Positions 1 to 6,075 are shown, counted from the first letter of the stretch. The stretch: DNA of 7,082 nucleotides from Thalassospiraceae bacterium (GCA_030637205.1 DAOVVL010000097.1:1-7082); one strand, 5' to 3'. Numbers and translations: made by a program. Notes: generated by a model not told the origin, from the sequence alone.

Positions 1-150
1 ACCGTCCAGTGCGCCAAGGCCCTTCATGGCATCGGTAATCGCACCTTTTTTGCCCAATGCCGCCACGCGTACGCTATCGAGCGCATCAAGTGTCGCGGCC
101 GCATCGATCTGGGCCAGAAGGTCTGACTTTAACTGTTCGCTGTTCCCCAC
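1..150 (-). CDS. pheS: Phenylalanine--tRNA ligase alpha subunit, N-terminal part (cut by window edge)
   Basis: The first 50 codons of a minus-strand gene run off the left edge of the window. The peptide starts GNSEQLKSDLLAQIDAA after the initiator and continues into a VRVAALGKKGAITDAMKGLG segment. That is the N-terminal coiled-coil region of PheRS alpha, with its conserved LGKKG-x-x-T motif. PheS pairs with PheT to charge tRNA-Phe in the cytoplasm; the catalytic domain lies outside the window. The start is taken as GTG at 148-150 because AGGGGAG ends 5 bases upstream. The only nearby ATG (171-173) is in another frame. Position downstream of rplT is the usual place for pheS in bacteria, which supports the call. 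Only the N-terminus is visible, so the identification rests on this motif and on synteny. Confidence 0.87.
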   Translation of the reverse strand, partial: MGNSEQLKSDLLAQIDAAATLDALDSVRVAALGKKGAITDAMKGLGALDG

Positions 151-215
151 GTCGGCTCCCCTCTGATGAGCATCGTATATTAAGATAAGCCAAAAAATAG
201 GCCCAAAAATAGCAA

Positions 216-243
216 AGGGGCTAGGCGTTGCCGCCCGGCCCCT
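216..243 (-). terminator. Long GCAA-capped stem-loop between rplT and pheS (terminator or attenuator candidate)
   Basis: Read on the minus strand, arms at 232-243 and 216-227 pair over 12 positions with one C-A mismatch and one G-T wobble, closed by a GCAA tetraloop (228-231). The outer six pairs are AGGGGC with GCCCCT. U-rich stretches follow at about 205-209 and 192-197, but they are interrupted and not immediately adjacent, so termination may be partial. A smaller perfect stem (262-274, GGATC with GATCC) sits just after the rplT stop. The rest of the 151-280 gap is AT-rich and might hold a weak pheS promoter (TAATAT at 177-182); I see no convincing -35. Confidence 0.55.
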
Positions 244-280
244 CTCTTAATAACTTAACCTGGATCATCGATCCCGGTGT

Positions 281-640
281 TTACTCGGCGAGAGCGGCCT
301 GGGCCTGTTCTACCAAGCTTTTAAAAGCTTCCGGTTCATGCACCGCGATGTCGGACAGCACTTTGCGGTCGAGATCGATGCCGGCTTTGCCAAGCCCGTT
401 GATGAACTGGGAATAGGTAAGGCCATGCAAGCGTGCGCCGGCGTTGATGCGTTGAATCCACAGTTTGCGGAATTCGCGCTTCTTGGTGCGACGGTCGCGG
501 TAAGCGTACTGCAGACCTTTTTCCACGCGCTCAATAGCGACTGTGAAGACGCTCTTGGAGCGGCCACGGTATCCCTTGGCCGCCTTGATGACTTTTCTGT
601 GTCTGGCGTGGGTGGTTACGCCGCGTTTTACTCGTGCCAT
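281..640 (-). CDS. rplT: 50S ribosomal protein L20
   Basis: L20 is an early-assembly 23S rRNA-binding protein of the large subunit. In several bacteria it also represses its own operon by binding the mRNA leader. The 119-residue product is the normal length (about 118). It begins MARVKRGVTTHARHRKVIK, followed by the very basic AAKGYRGRSKSVFTVA segment and the globular part with AYRDRRTKKREFRKLWIQRIN and GLTYSQFINGLGKAGI, all signature L20 sequence. The ATG at 638-640 has a GGAG 8 bases upstream. The gene follows rpmI by 25 bases, so the two are almost certainly co-transcribed and perhaps translationally coupled. A plus-strand reading frame across the same bases is a shadow. Confidence 0.98.
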   Translation of the reverse strand: MARVKRGVTTHARHRKVIKAAKGYRGRSKSVFTVAIERVEKGLQYAYRDRRTKKREFRKLWIQRINAGARLHGLTYSQFINGLGKAGIDLDRKVLSDIAVHEPEAFKSLVEQAQAALAE

Positions 641-665
641 TTTAAAATCTCCGGTCGGTCAGGGT

Positions 666-863
666 TCAAGCGTAAGGCATGTAGGATTTGACGATACGTG
701 CATCCTGATCACACAGGATCATGGTACCGCGCGCTTTGCGTTTCATCTTCTGAGGACGCTTGCGCATTCCATGCCGTTTGAACGCCACCGCCGCGCGTAC
801 CTTACCGGAACCGGTCAGGGTAAAACGCTTCTTGGCACTGGACTTGGTCTTTAGCTTGGGCAT
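666..863 (-). CDS. rpmI: 50S ribosomal protein L35
   Basis: L35 is a small basic protein of the large ribosomal subunit. The product is 65 residues, the usual length. It has the N-terminal MPKLKTKSSAKKRFTLTGSGK signature, a basic middle (KRHGMRKRPQKMKRKARG) and the family's terminal VKSYMPYA. The frame is open further upstream to 950, but the ATG at 861-863 is chosen because family members start MPK(L/M)KTKS and because AAGGA lies about 8 bases before it. An in-frame ATG three codons upstream overlaps that ribosome-binding site and is rejected. The gene is first in a likely two-gene unit with rplT. Confidence 0.97.
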   Translation of the reverse strand: MPKLKTKSSAKKRFTLTGSGKVRAAVAFKRHGMRKRPQKMKRKARGTMILCDQDARIVKSYMPYA

Positions 864-1000
864 TTTGCTCATCCTTTCTTTAATTTCATTGAGGCACGCG
901 GCCAAAGAGATCGCGAACCCGGGTCTTGGCTTCAAAGGCGGCTGAGGCATGCCCCGCCATGCCGCCCGTTCCCAACACGTTGCCCGAAGGCCCCGGTGGA
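864..1000 (-). other. rpmI-rplT 5' leader, GC-rich with several inverted repeats
   Basis: This gene-free stretch lies between the candidate promoter at 1007-1036 and the rpmI start and would be transcribed as a leader of about 137 bases. It holds a perfect 6-base inverted repeat, GGCATG at 958-963 with CATGCC at 946-951. That repeat competes with an outer GGCGGC/GCCGCC pairing. A CCCGG/CCGGG pair lies near 990-1006. Leaders of L35-L20 operons are L20 autoregulatory targets in E. coli and B. subtilis. Whether this one is such a target cannot be told from the sequence alone. Short reading frames here show no coding signature. Confidence 0.4.
946..963. repeat. Perfect inverted repeat GGCATG-N6-CATGCC in rpmI leader
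   Basis: Six-base arms at 946-951 and 958-963 flank a six-base spacer. As RNA this would be a compact hairpin about 83 bases before the rpmI start. As DNA it has the look of an operator, but no regulator is implied by the context. Confidence 0.45.
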
Positions 1001-1006
1001 CGCCGG

Positions 1007-1036
1007 GTTATAGCTCACCCGCAGGCCCAATAGCAA
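1007..1036 (-). promoter_or_regulatory. Candidate sigma70 promoter for rpmI-rplT
   Basis: On the minus strand, TTGCTA (1031-1036, 4 of 6 consensus) and TATAAC (1007-1012, 5 of 6) are separated by 18 bases. The -10 is followed by CCGGCG, a GC-rich discriminator of the kind associated with stringent control of ribosomal genes. The likely transcription start is near 1000. Position just after the infC hairpin fits an independent promoter for the ribosomal protein pair. This is a match by eye only. Confidence 0.45.
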
Positions 1037-1100
1037 GGCCTTGTGGGGCAATTTCCGGCAATTTTTATCCCATTTTCAGCCTACCTAATTCAGGCACCAA

Positions 1101-1132
1101 AATGCCCCCGCCAAATGATCGACGGGGGCATT
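1101..1132 (-). terminator. Strong hairpin after infC, probable terminator
   Basis: Arms at 1101-1110 and 1123-1132 (AATGCCCCCG / CGGGGGCATT) form a perfect 10-pair stem around a 12-base loop, 29 bases beyond the infC stop. Read on the minus strand, the stem runs into TTTT and then GG. The U-tract is therefore short, and termination may be incomplete. It cleanly separates infC from the rpmI promoter candidate. Confidence 0.6.
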
Positions 1133-1160
1133 AAAAACGGCTTTAAACCTGGCTTTTTGG

Positions 1161-1706
1161 CTACTTGGTTGCCAGCGGAGCCAGCACCATGGTCATCATG
1201 CGGCCTTCGGACTTGGGCATTTGCTCAACCTTGGACAGCCCTTCCAGCTCGTCGCGCATCTTGATCAAAACCTGCAGGCCCAGTTCCTGGTGGGCCATTT
1301 CACGACCGCGAAAGCGGATGGTGACCTTGACCTTGTCGGCATTGCCAAGGAACTTGCGGGCATTTTTCATCTTCACTTCGTAATCGTGAATATCGATGCC
1401 CGGGCGCATCTTGATCTCTTTGACAGCAATAACCTTTTGCTTTTTCTTCTGTTCGTTGCGCTTTTTCTGTTCCTCGTACTTGTACTTGCCGTAATCGAGG
1501 ATTTTGCATACGGGCGGCACGGCGTTGGGTGAGACTTCGACCAGATCAAGGCCAAAATCTTCTGCCAGCTCTATGGCTTCGGGTACGCTGCGTACGCCAA
1601 TCATTTCACCTTCTGGGCCGACTAAGCGGACTTCATCAACGGTAATGCTGTTGTTAACACGCGGACCTTTTTTGGTCGGCGGTTGGTTATGGGGCGGTCT
1701 TGGGAT
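1161..1706 (-). CDS. infC: Translation initiation factor IF-3, with a probable ATC start codon
   Basis: IF3 binds the 30S subunit, blocks premature 50S joining and proofreads the start codon and initiator tRNA. From ATC at 1704-1706 the product is 181 residues, matching the family (about 180). The N-domain carries GPRVNNSITVDEVRLVGPEGE (residues 14-34), then PPVCKILDYGKYKYE (64-77). A lysine-rich linker follows (81-92), then C-domain motifs KEIKMRPG (96-103), TIRFRGREMAH (129-139) and GRMMTMVLAP (168-177). The frame has no ATG, GTG or TTG between an in-frame TAG just upstream and the ATG at codon 35, which would delete half of the N-domain. The ATC follows AGAGGAG by 7 bases. Rare AUU, AUC or AUA starts are a known hallmark of infC, allowing autoregulation by IF3 itself. 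The gene lies 107 bases after thrS with no clear terminator between, so co-transcription is likely. Confidence 0.95.
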   Translation of the reverse strand: MPRPPHNQPPTKKGPRVNNSITVDEVRLVGPEGEMIGVRSVPEAIELAEDFGLDLVEVSPNAVPPVCKILDYGKYKYEEQKKRNEQKKKQKVIAVKEIKMRPGIDIHDYEVKMKNARKFLGNADKVKVTIRFRGREMAHQELGLQVLIKMRDELEGLSKVEQMPKSEGRMMTMVLAPLATK

Positions 1707-1713
1707 CGGTTTT

Positions 1714-1720
1714 CTCCTCT
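1714..1720 (-). promoter_or_regulatory. Ribosome-binding site that fixes the infC ATC start
   Basis: AGAGGAG on the minus strand lies 7 bases before ATC (1704-1706), an ideal spacing. No canonical start codon is in reach, so this site is the main evidence for the non-canonical initiator. Confidence 0.8.
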
Positions 1721-1723
1721 AAA

Positions 1724-1732
1724 ATTATACCA
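1724..1732 (-). promoter_or_regulatory. Extended -10-like TGGTATAAT before infC
   Basis: The minus strand reads TGGTATAAT, a perfect extended -10 (TG-N-TATAAT), just upstream of the infC ribosome-binding site. No -35 is apparent at normal spacing (CTATAA at 17 bases). A start 7 bases downstream would begin the transcript inside or at the edge of the Shine-Dalgarno sequence, which makes function doubtful. It may be chance, or it may yield a very short-leader infC message. Confidence 0.25.
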
Positions 1733-1813
1733 AAGCGAAGTGTGGGTTATAGGGGTCTAAGTCTTTTTTTTATGGAATATCAAGCGGGTGGCGCCGATTT
1801 CATTGAATTGGCG

Positions 1814-3730
1814 TTATTCACCCAGCGGGCCTCGCGCTTCGATGGCTAGGATATCAATCGCATCCTTTATCGCAAGGACTTCTTGATCCTTGCCGCCTAA
1901 GCGCCTGAGCGCCACGGTGCCTTCATCGGCCTCGCGTTTGCCGACCACCAAAATGGCCGGGACCTTGGCATGGCTGTGTTCGCGGATCTTGTAGTTGATC
2001 TTTTCATTGCGGATATCCAGCTCGGCCCTGAAGCCGGCCTTGGTCAGCGCGCCTAAGACTTCTTCGGCGTATTCATCAGCATCGGACGTAATGGTGGTGA
2101 CCACGGCCTGCACCGGCGCCAGCCATAACGGCATCCGCCCGGCGTAATTTTCGATCAGGATGCCGATGAAGCGTTCGAACGAGCCCAGGATCGCGCGGTG
2201 CAACATGACCGGGCGATGCTTTTCGCCGTCTTCGCCGATGTAATGGGCATCCAGGCGTTCGGGCAGCACAAAATCGACCTGCAACGTGCCGCACTGCCAG
2301 TCGCGGCCGATGGCGTCGCGCAGCACGAATTCCAGTTTCGGCCCGTAAAATGCGCCTTCGCCGGGGTTCAGCGTCCACGGAATGCCGGTGGCTTCGGTGG
2401 CTTCTTTCAACGCCGCTTCTGCCTTGTCCCAAATTTCATCTTCGCCGGCACGAACCGGCGGGCGATCGGAAAACTTCACCGCCACTTCTTCAAAGCCCAG
2501 ATCTTTGTAAATATCCAACAGCAGATTGCAGAACGCCTTGGTCTCATCCGTGATCTGGTCTTCGGTGCAAAAAATATGTGCATCGTCCTGGGTGAACGCA
2601 CGCACCCGCATCAGGCCATGCAGCGCGCCTGAGGGTTCGTTGCGGTGGCACGATCCAAATTCGGCCATACGCAACGGAAGATCGCGATAGCTTTTGATGC
2701 CTTGGCGGAAGATTTGCACATGGCACGGACAGTTCATGGGCTTGATCGCCAGAACCTTGTCTTCGGTTTCGGTGACAAACATATTTTCGCGAAATTTTTC
2801 CCAGTGCCCGGACGCTTCCCACAGGCTGCGGTCCACCAGCTCTGGTGTGTTGACCTCGACGTAGCCGGTTTCTTCCAATTTGGTGCGGATGAAGTTTTGC
2901 AAGATGCGGTACAGGGTCCAGCCCTTGGGATGCCAAAAGGCTGCGCCCTGGGCTTCTTCCTGCAGATGGAACAGGTCCATCTCGCGGCCCAGCTTGCGGT
3001 GATCGCGCTTTTCAGCTTCTTCGACCATATGCAGATAGGCTTTAAGTTGTTTTTTGTCGGCCCATGCGGTGCCGTAAATGCGTTGCAGCATTTCGTTGTT
3101 GGAATCGCCCCGCCAGTAAGCGCCTGCCAGCTTGGTCAGCTTGAATGCGCTTCCCAAACGCCCGGTGGACGGCAGATGGGGCCCGCGACAAAGATCAATA
3201 AAGTCGCCCTGTCGATAAAGGCTAACGTCTTCGCCCGCCGGGATCGCTTCGATGAGCTGGGCTTTATAGTGTTCGCCCTTGTTCTTGAAAAATTCGATGG
3301 CCTCGTCGCGCGACCATACTTCGCGTGTGATCGCTTCGTTGCGTTTGACGATTTCCTTCATGCGCGCTTCGATCTTTTCCAGATCGTCAGGCGTGAAAGG
3401 CTCGGAACGCGCAAAATCGTAATAAAAACCGTTTTCAATGGACGGCCCGATGGTGACTTGGGTATCGGGGTACAGTTCCTGAACCGCTTCGGCCATCACA
3501 TGGGCGGCGTCGTGGCGGATCAGTTCCAGTGCGTCTTCGTCCTTGGAGGTCACGACCGAGAACGCGCTGTCTTTTTCAATGAGGAAAGAAAGGTCGCGCA
3601 TTTCGCCATCGACGCGCACCGCAAGGGCGGCTTTGGCAAGGCCGGGGCCGATGTCAGTTGCGACATCCAAGCCGGTCACGGGGCTGTCAAAGGTGCGCTT
3701 CGAACCGTCGGGAAGCGTGAGCGAAATCAT
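1814..3730 (-). CDS. thrS: Threonine--tRNA ligase
   Basis: ThrRS charges tRNA-Thr in the cytoplasm and edits mischarged Ser-tRNA-Thr. The 638-residue protein is full length (E. coli 642). It has an N-terminal TGS domain (about 1-61). The editing domain shows HDAAH (H73, H77), GFYYDF and DLCRGPH (C181, H185). The class II catalytic core holds zinc ligands C334 (in MNCPCH), H385 (in DDAHIFC) and H511, at the same positions as E. coli. Motif 2 lies around R363 (FGSCHRNEPSG), and motif 3 around 506-530 (RPVMLHRAILGSFERFIG). The anticodon-binding domain is about 535-638. Every catalytic and editing residue I can place is present. The ATG at 3728-3730 begins the standard MISLTLPDGS. Its GAGG ribosome-binding site is 11 bases away, rather far. 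A promoter lies in the gap upstream. The 378-codon plus-strand frame opposite it is a codon-bias shadow. Confidence 0.99.
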   Translation of the reverse strand: MISLTLPDGSKRTFDSPVTGLDVATDIGPGLAKAALAVRVDGEMRDLSFLIEKDSAFSVVTSKDEDALELIRHDAAHVMAEAVQELYPDTQVTIGPSIENGFYYDFARSEPFTPDDLEKIEARMKEIVKRNEAITREVWSRDEAIEFFKNKGEHYKAQLIEAIPAGEDVSLYRQGDFIDLCRGPHLPSTGRLGSAFKLTKLAGAYWRGDSNNEMLQRIYGTAWADKKQLKAYLHMVEEAEKRDHRKLGREMDLFHLQEEAQGAAFWHPKGWTLYRILQNFIRTKLEETGYVEVNTPELVDRSLWEASGHWEKFRENMFVTETEDKVLAIKPMNCPCHVQIFRQGIKSYRDLPLRMAEFGSCHRNEPSGALHGLMRVRAFTQDDAHIFCTEDQITDETKAFCNLLLDIYKDLGFEEVAVKFSDRPPVRAGEDEIWDKAEAALKEATEATGIPWTLNPGEGAFYGPKLEFVLRDAIGRDWQCGTLQVDFVLPERLDAHYIGEDGEKHRPVMLHRAILGSFERFIGILIENYAGRMPLWLAPVQAVVTTITSDADEYAEEVLGALTKAGFRAELDIRNEKINYKIREHSHAKVPAILVVGKREADEGTVALRRLGGKDQEVLAIKDAIDILAIEARGPLGE

Positions 3731-3788
3731 TCGTGTGGTGGCCTCGAAATGTTTAAAAAAAGCGCCAAAAAGCGTGTCTGAAAGCCGG

Positions 3789-3816
3789 AATGTAGAGGGA
3801 TTTAAGCCTCTGTCAA
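3789..3816 (-). promoter_or_regulatory. Sigma70-like promoter for thrS, overlapping the GT9 stop codon
   Basis: On the minus strand a perfect TTGACA (3811-3816) and TACATT (3789-3794, 4 of 6) are separated by 16 bases. The -35 box shares its first bases with the TGA stop of the glycosyltransferase gene (3813-3815). The predicted start near 3782 gives a leader of about 52 bases with two runs of U (7 and 5) and no terminator-like stem. The leader is too short for a T-box. A 5-base inverted repeat (AGAGG/CCTCT) straddles the spacer and the end of the -10. Confidence 0.6.
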
Positions 3817-4790
3817 GGCGCTGCCGGGTTCGTGGCCAGGTTCGTCGCCCGCATCAGGCTGAGCACCGTCCAGACCTCGACCGGATCAAGCCATTTGAGG
3901 TCGGCCCGCCTGAGGCTGCGCACCCGCCCGCCCCGGGGCAAGCATAGTGCCGGATCGCTGCTTGATGAGAACAAAACCACCGACGGCGCGCCCGCGGCGG
4001 CCAGGATATGCATCGGGCCGGTATCGTTGCCCAGCGCCAGCTCAGCACCCCGGCCCAAGGTCGCGATATCGATAAAATCGGTCTTGCCGGCCAAATTCAC
4101 CGCGCCGGGACAATCGCGCGCAATCAGGCTTAATATGCCCCGCTCAGAATCCGATCCGATCAGAACCGGGGTGATTCCCTCGCTCAGCATGTGTCTGGCG
4201 ATAGCCGTGAAGTTATCGGCGGGCCAGCGTTTTTGCGGACGATGCTGAGCCCCGCCGGGCACCAGCAACGCATAGGGTGGGCGCAGCCCCAACGCGCTCA
4301 GGTCTGAATTGGCCCATGAAAGGTCGGCTAACGGTACATCTTCAATGCCCGCCACGCGAAGCTGGTCGCGCTGGCGTTCAACGGTGTGCATGCGGTCGCG
4401 ATCGGGGTTGGTTTGGGCGTGGGACGCGCCCGCCACCGCACCCGACCATTGAGGGCGTGCGCCCCCGCCAAGCCATGCGCCCATCAAATGAAAATAAAAT
4501 GCGCTGCGGTCTGACGTCTGGAAATCATAAACGCGCTTGAATTTTCCACCTTTAAGGCGGCGGCGAAGTTCCAGAACTTTGCTGATTTGAAAGAGTTTGG
4601 GCCGTTCATCAATCCACACTTCATCAAACAGGTTTGTGGCCTTAGCGAAGTCGGCGAACGGCTTGGTCGTCAACAGCGTAATTTTTGCATCCGCGTGATG
4701 CTTGCGCACCGCCGCCATCGGCCCCAACGCCTGAACGAAGTCGCCCAGCGCGCCCAGTTTGATGACAAGAATGCGCTCAACCTCAGACAT
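3813..4790 (-). CDS. Glycosyltransferase family 9 (heptosyltransferase-like)
   Basis: The 325-residue protein has the ADP-heptose:LPS heptosyltransferase fold. The N-terminal Rossmann half begins RILVIKLGALGDFVQALGPM (residues 6-25), the typical acceptor-side loop of GT9. The C-terminal half has LLVPGGAQHRPQKRWP (175-190), the nucleotide-sugar region GSDSERG (212-218), and LGNDTGPMHILAAAG (253-267), the most conserved GT9 motif. No signal peptide or membrane segment is seen, which fits a soluble or peripheral inner-membrane enzyme adding a sugar to LPS core or a related glycan. The donor and the exact step cannot be read from the sequence. ATG at 4788-4790 has AAGG 7 bases upstream. It starts 18 bases after the GT4 stop, so the two glycosyltransferases almost surely form an operon. 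Confidence 0.92.
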   Translation of the reverse strand: MSEVERILVIKLGALGDFVQALGPMAAVRKHHADAKITLLTTKPFADFAKATNLFDEVWIDERPKLFQISKVLELRRRLKGGKFKRVYDFQTSDRSAFYFHLMGAWLGGGARPQWSGAVAGASHAQTNPDRDRMHTVERQRDQLRVAGIEDVPLADLSWANSDLSALGLRPPYALLVPGGAQHRPQKRWPADNFTAIARHMLSEGITPVLIGSDSERGILSLIARDCPGAVNLAGKTDFIDIATLGRGAELALGNDTGPMHILAAAGAPSVVLFSSSSDPALCLPRGGRVRSLRRADLKWLDPVEVWTVLSLMRATNLATNPAAP

Positions 4791-4808
4791 CGACGCGCCT
4801 TTTCACAA

Positions 4809-5960
4809 CTAACGTTTTTCGTGTTCGCTAAGCACTTCTTTGTAAACGTCCAGCGTCTTTTTACACATGGCGTCTTTTGAGAAATGATCGCGCACATTCT
4901 GGATCGCTTTTTCAGCCAAGATTGCGCGATCTGTTTCGCCAAGGTCCAGCGCATGGCCAATGGCTTTAGCCAACGCGCCCTGATCGCCGGGCGGCACCAG
5001 CCAGCCGGTAACGCCGTCAATGATGGTTTCGCGCGCACCGCCGTGATCAGGCGCAATGATGGGTCGGCCAAGGGCCTGGGCTTCGGTAACGATGCGCCCA
5101 AAGGCTTCGGGGTCGGTCGATGCCGAAATCACCACATCGGCCAGCATGTACGCGGCCGGCATGTCTTCGCAATTATCAACAAGACGCACCACCGAACTGA
5201 GATCAAAACGTTCGATCTGTTTGACCAGTTCCTTGCGATAGCCAGAGCGCCCGTGATCAGACCCCACCAAAACACAACGGATGTCTTTGCGCCCAAGGCT
5301 GGCGACGGCTTCGATAAAAATCGACTGGCCTTTCCAGCGCGTCAGGCGGCCGGGCAGCATCACGACCGGGTATCCATCTTCCAACCGCCATGCGTTTGAG
5401 AGTTGCACCACGCGCTCGGCGCTGACCTTTGCAGGATCGAACGTTTCAATATCGACGCCGCGAAAAATCACGCGAATGCGGTCTGCGGCCACGCCATAAA
5501 TCTGTTTCAGGTGGCCGGCAATGAAACTTGAAATGGCGATCACGCGCTCGCCACGGGTCATTACCCGGTTGTATGCGCGTTTGAACGCATTGGCCGCGCC
5601 GTAGGTGCCGTGAAAAGTGGTTACAAACGCAACCCCGGTTTGCTTGCAGGCGCGATAGGCGCTCCACGCAGGGGCGCGCGAACGAACATGCACCAGGTCA
5701 ACGTTTTCTTCCCGGATCAACTTGACGAGGCGCGCGGTATTCATCCAGATCGTAAATGGGTTTTTGGTATCCAACGGCAATTCAAAATGTTCGCCGCCTG
5801 ATCTCGCAACCTGATGCACCCTTTCGCCACCGGCTGATGCCACCAGCGAACGCCAGCCTGCATCGTGAATGCACCCGGCTATTTCAACCGTGCCGCATTC
5901 AACTCCGCCGCTCATACCCAGTGCGGGCAAAACCTGCAAAATGGTCTTTTCGCCCTTCAC
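4809..5960 (-). CDS. Glycosyltransferase family 4 (GT-B fold)
   Basis: From GTG at 5958-5960 the product is 383 residues, normal for GT4. The N-terminal Rossmann half begins TILQVLPALGMSGGVECGTVEIA, with the glycine-rich GGVE loop, then TTFHGTYG (about 114-121). The donor-binding half has MLPGRLTRWKGQSIFIEA and DPEAFGRIVTEAQALGRPIIAPDHGGARE, with the EX7E pair at E285 and E293. It is a retaining sugar transferase, probably for LPS core, O-antigen or capsule; donor and acceptor are unknown. The start is uncertain: the frame stays open to a TTG at 6060-6062 (417 residues) with no clear ribosome-binding site at either position. I prefer 5960 because conserved sequence begins right after it, because the extension uses rare codons (AGA, CGA, TCA), and because it leaves space for a divergent promoter. 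In homologues I recall, GGVE is usually followed by R, here C. Confidence 0.9.
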   Translation of the reverse strand: MKGEKTILQVLPALGMSGGVECGTVEIAGCIHDAGWRSLVASAGGERVHQVARSGGEHFELPLDTKNPFTIWMNTARLVKLIREENVDLVHVRSRAPAWSAYRACKQTGVAFVTTFHGTYGAANAFKRAYNRVMTRGERVIAISSFIAGHLKQIYGVAADRIRVIFRGVDIETFDPAKVSAERVVQLSNAWRLEDGYPVVMLPGRLTRWKGQSIFIEAVASLGRKDIRCVLVGSDHGRSGYRKELVKQIERFDLSSVVRLVDNCEDMPAAYMLADVVISASTDPEAFGRIVTEAQALGRPIIAPDHGGARETIIDGVTGWLVPPGDQGALAKAIGHALDLGETDRAILAEKAIQNVRDHFSKDAMCKKTLDVYKEVLSEHEKR

Positions 5961-6003
5961 TTCAAAAGTGTTATTGTTGGTCAAATGTCTGGCTCGATCC
6001 GGT

Positions 6004-6032
6004 TTGTCATATGAAGGTTTAACCGCCAGAAT
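6004..6032 (+). promoter_or_regulatory. Possible promoter for the plus-strand hydrolase
   Basis: TTGTCA (6004-6009, 5 of 6) and CAGAAT (6027-6032, 4 of 6) with a 17-base spacer would start transcription near 6039, about 37 bases before the hydrolase ATG. The match is modest and made by eye. It lies in the divergent gap left if the GT4 gene starts at 5960. Confidence 0.3.
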
Positions 6033-6075
6033 CCCAGCATCCACGCCGCCTGTCCACAACAAGTGTCACAAACTA

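Noticed and set aside
864..950. 29-residue N-terminal extension of L35
   Set aside because: L35 proteins begin MPK-x-KTKS, and a good ribosome-binding site sits before the ATG at 861-863.
949..1264. Short plus-strand open frames between rpmI and infC
   Set aside because: They have no family similarity, span the hairpin and promoter signals, and lack ribosome-binding sites.
1161..1604. IF3 starting at the first canonical ATG (147 residues)
   Set aside because: This would remove conserved N-domain sequence that is clearly encoded upstream, and that ATG has no suitable ribosome-binding site.
1760..1772. Run of T on the plus strand between thrS and infC
   Set aside because: It reads as a run of A in the direction of transcription and has no stem before it, so it is not a terminator for thrS.
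2645..3781. 378-codon plus-strand open frame opposite thrS
   Set aside because: It lies wholly antisense to a full-length, motif-complete ThrRS and runs past its start. Its translation has no recognisable motif, so it is a shadow of codon bias.
5869..6075. N-terminal extension of the hydrolase frame by 69 codons
   Set aside because: Much of it is antisense to GT4 coding sequence, the peptide shows no family similarity, and conserved hydrolase sequence begins only after the ATG at 6076.
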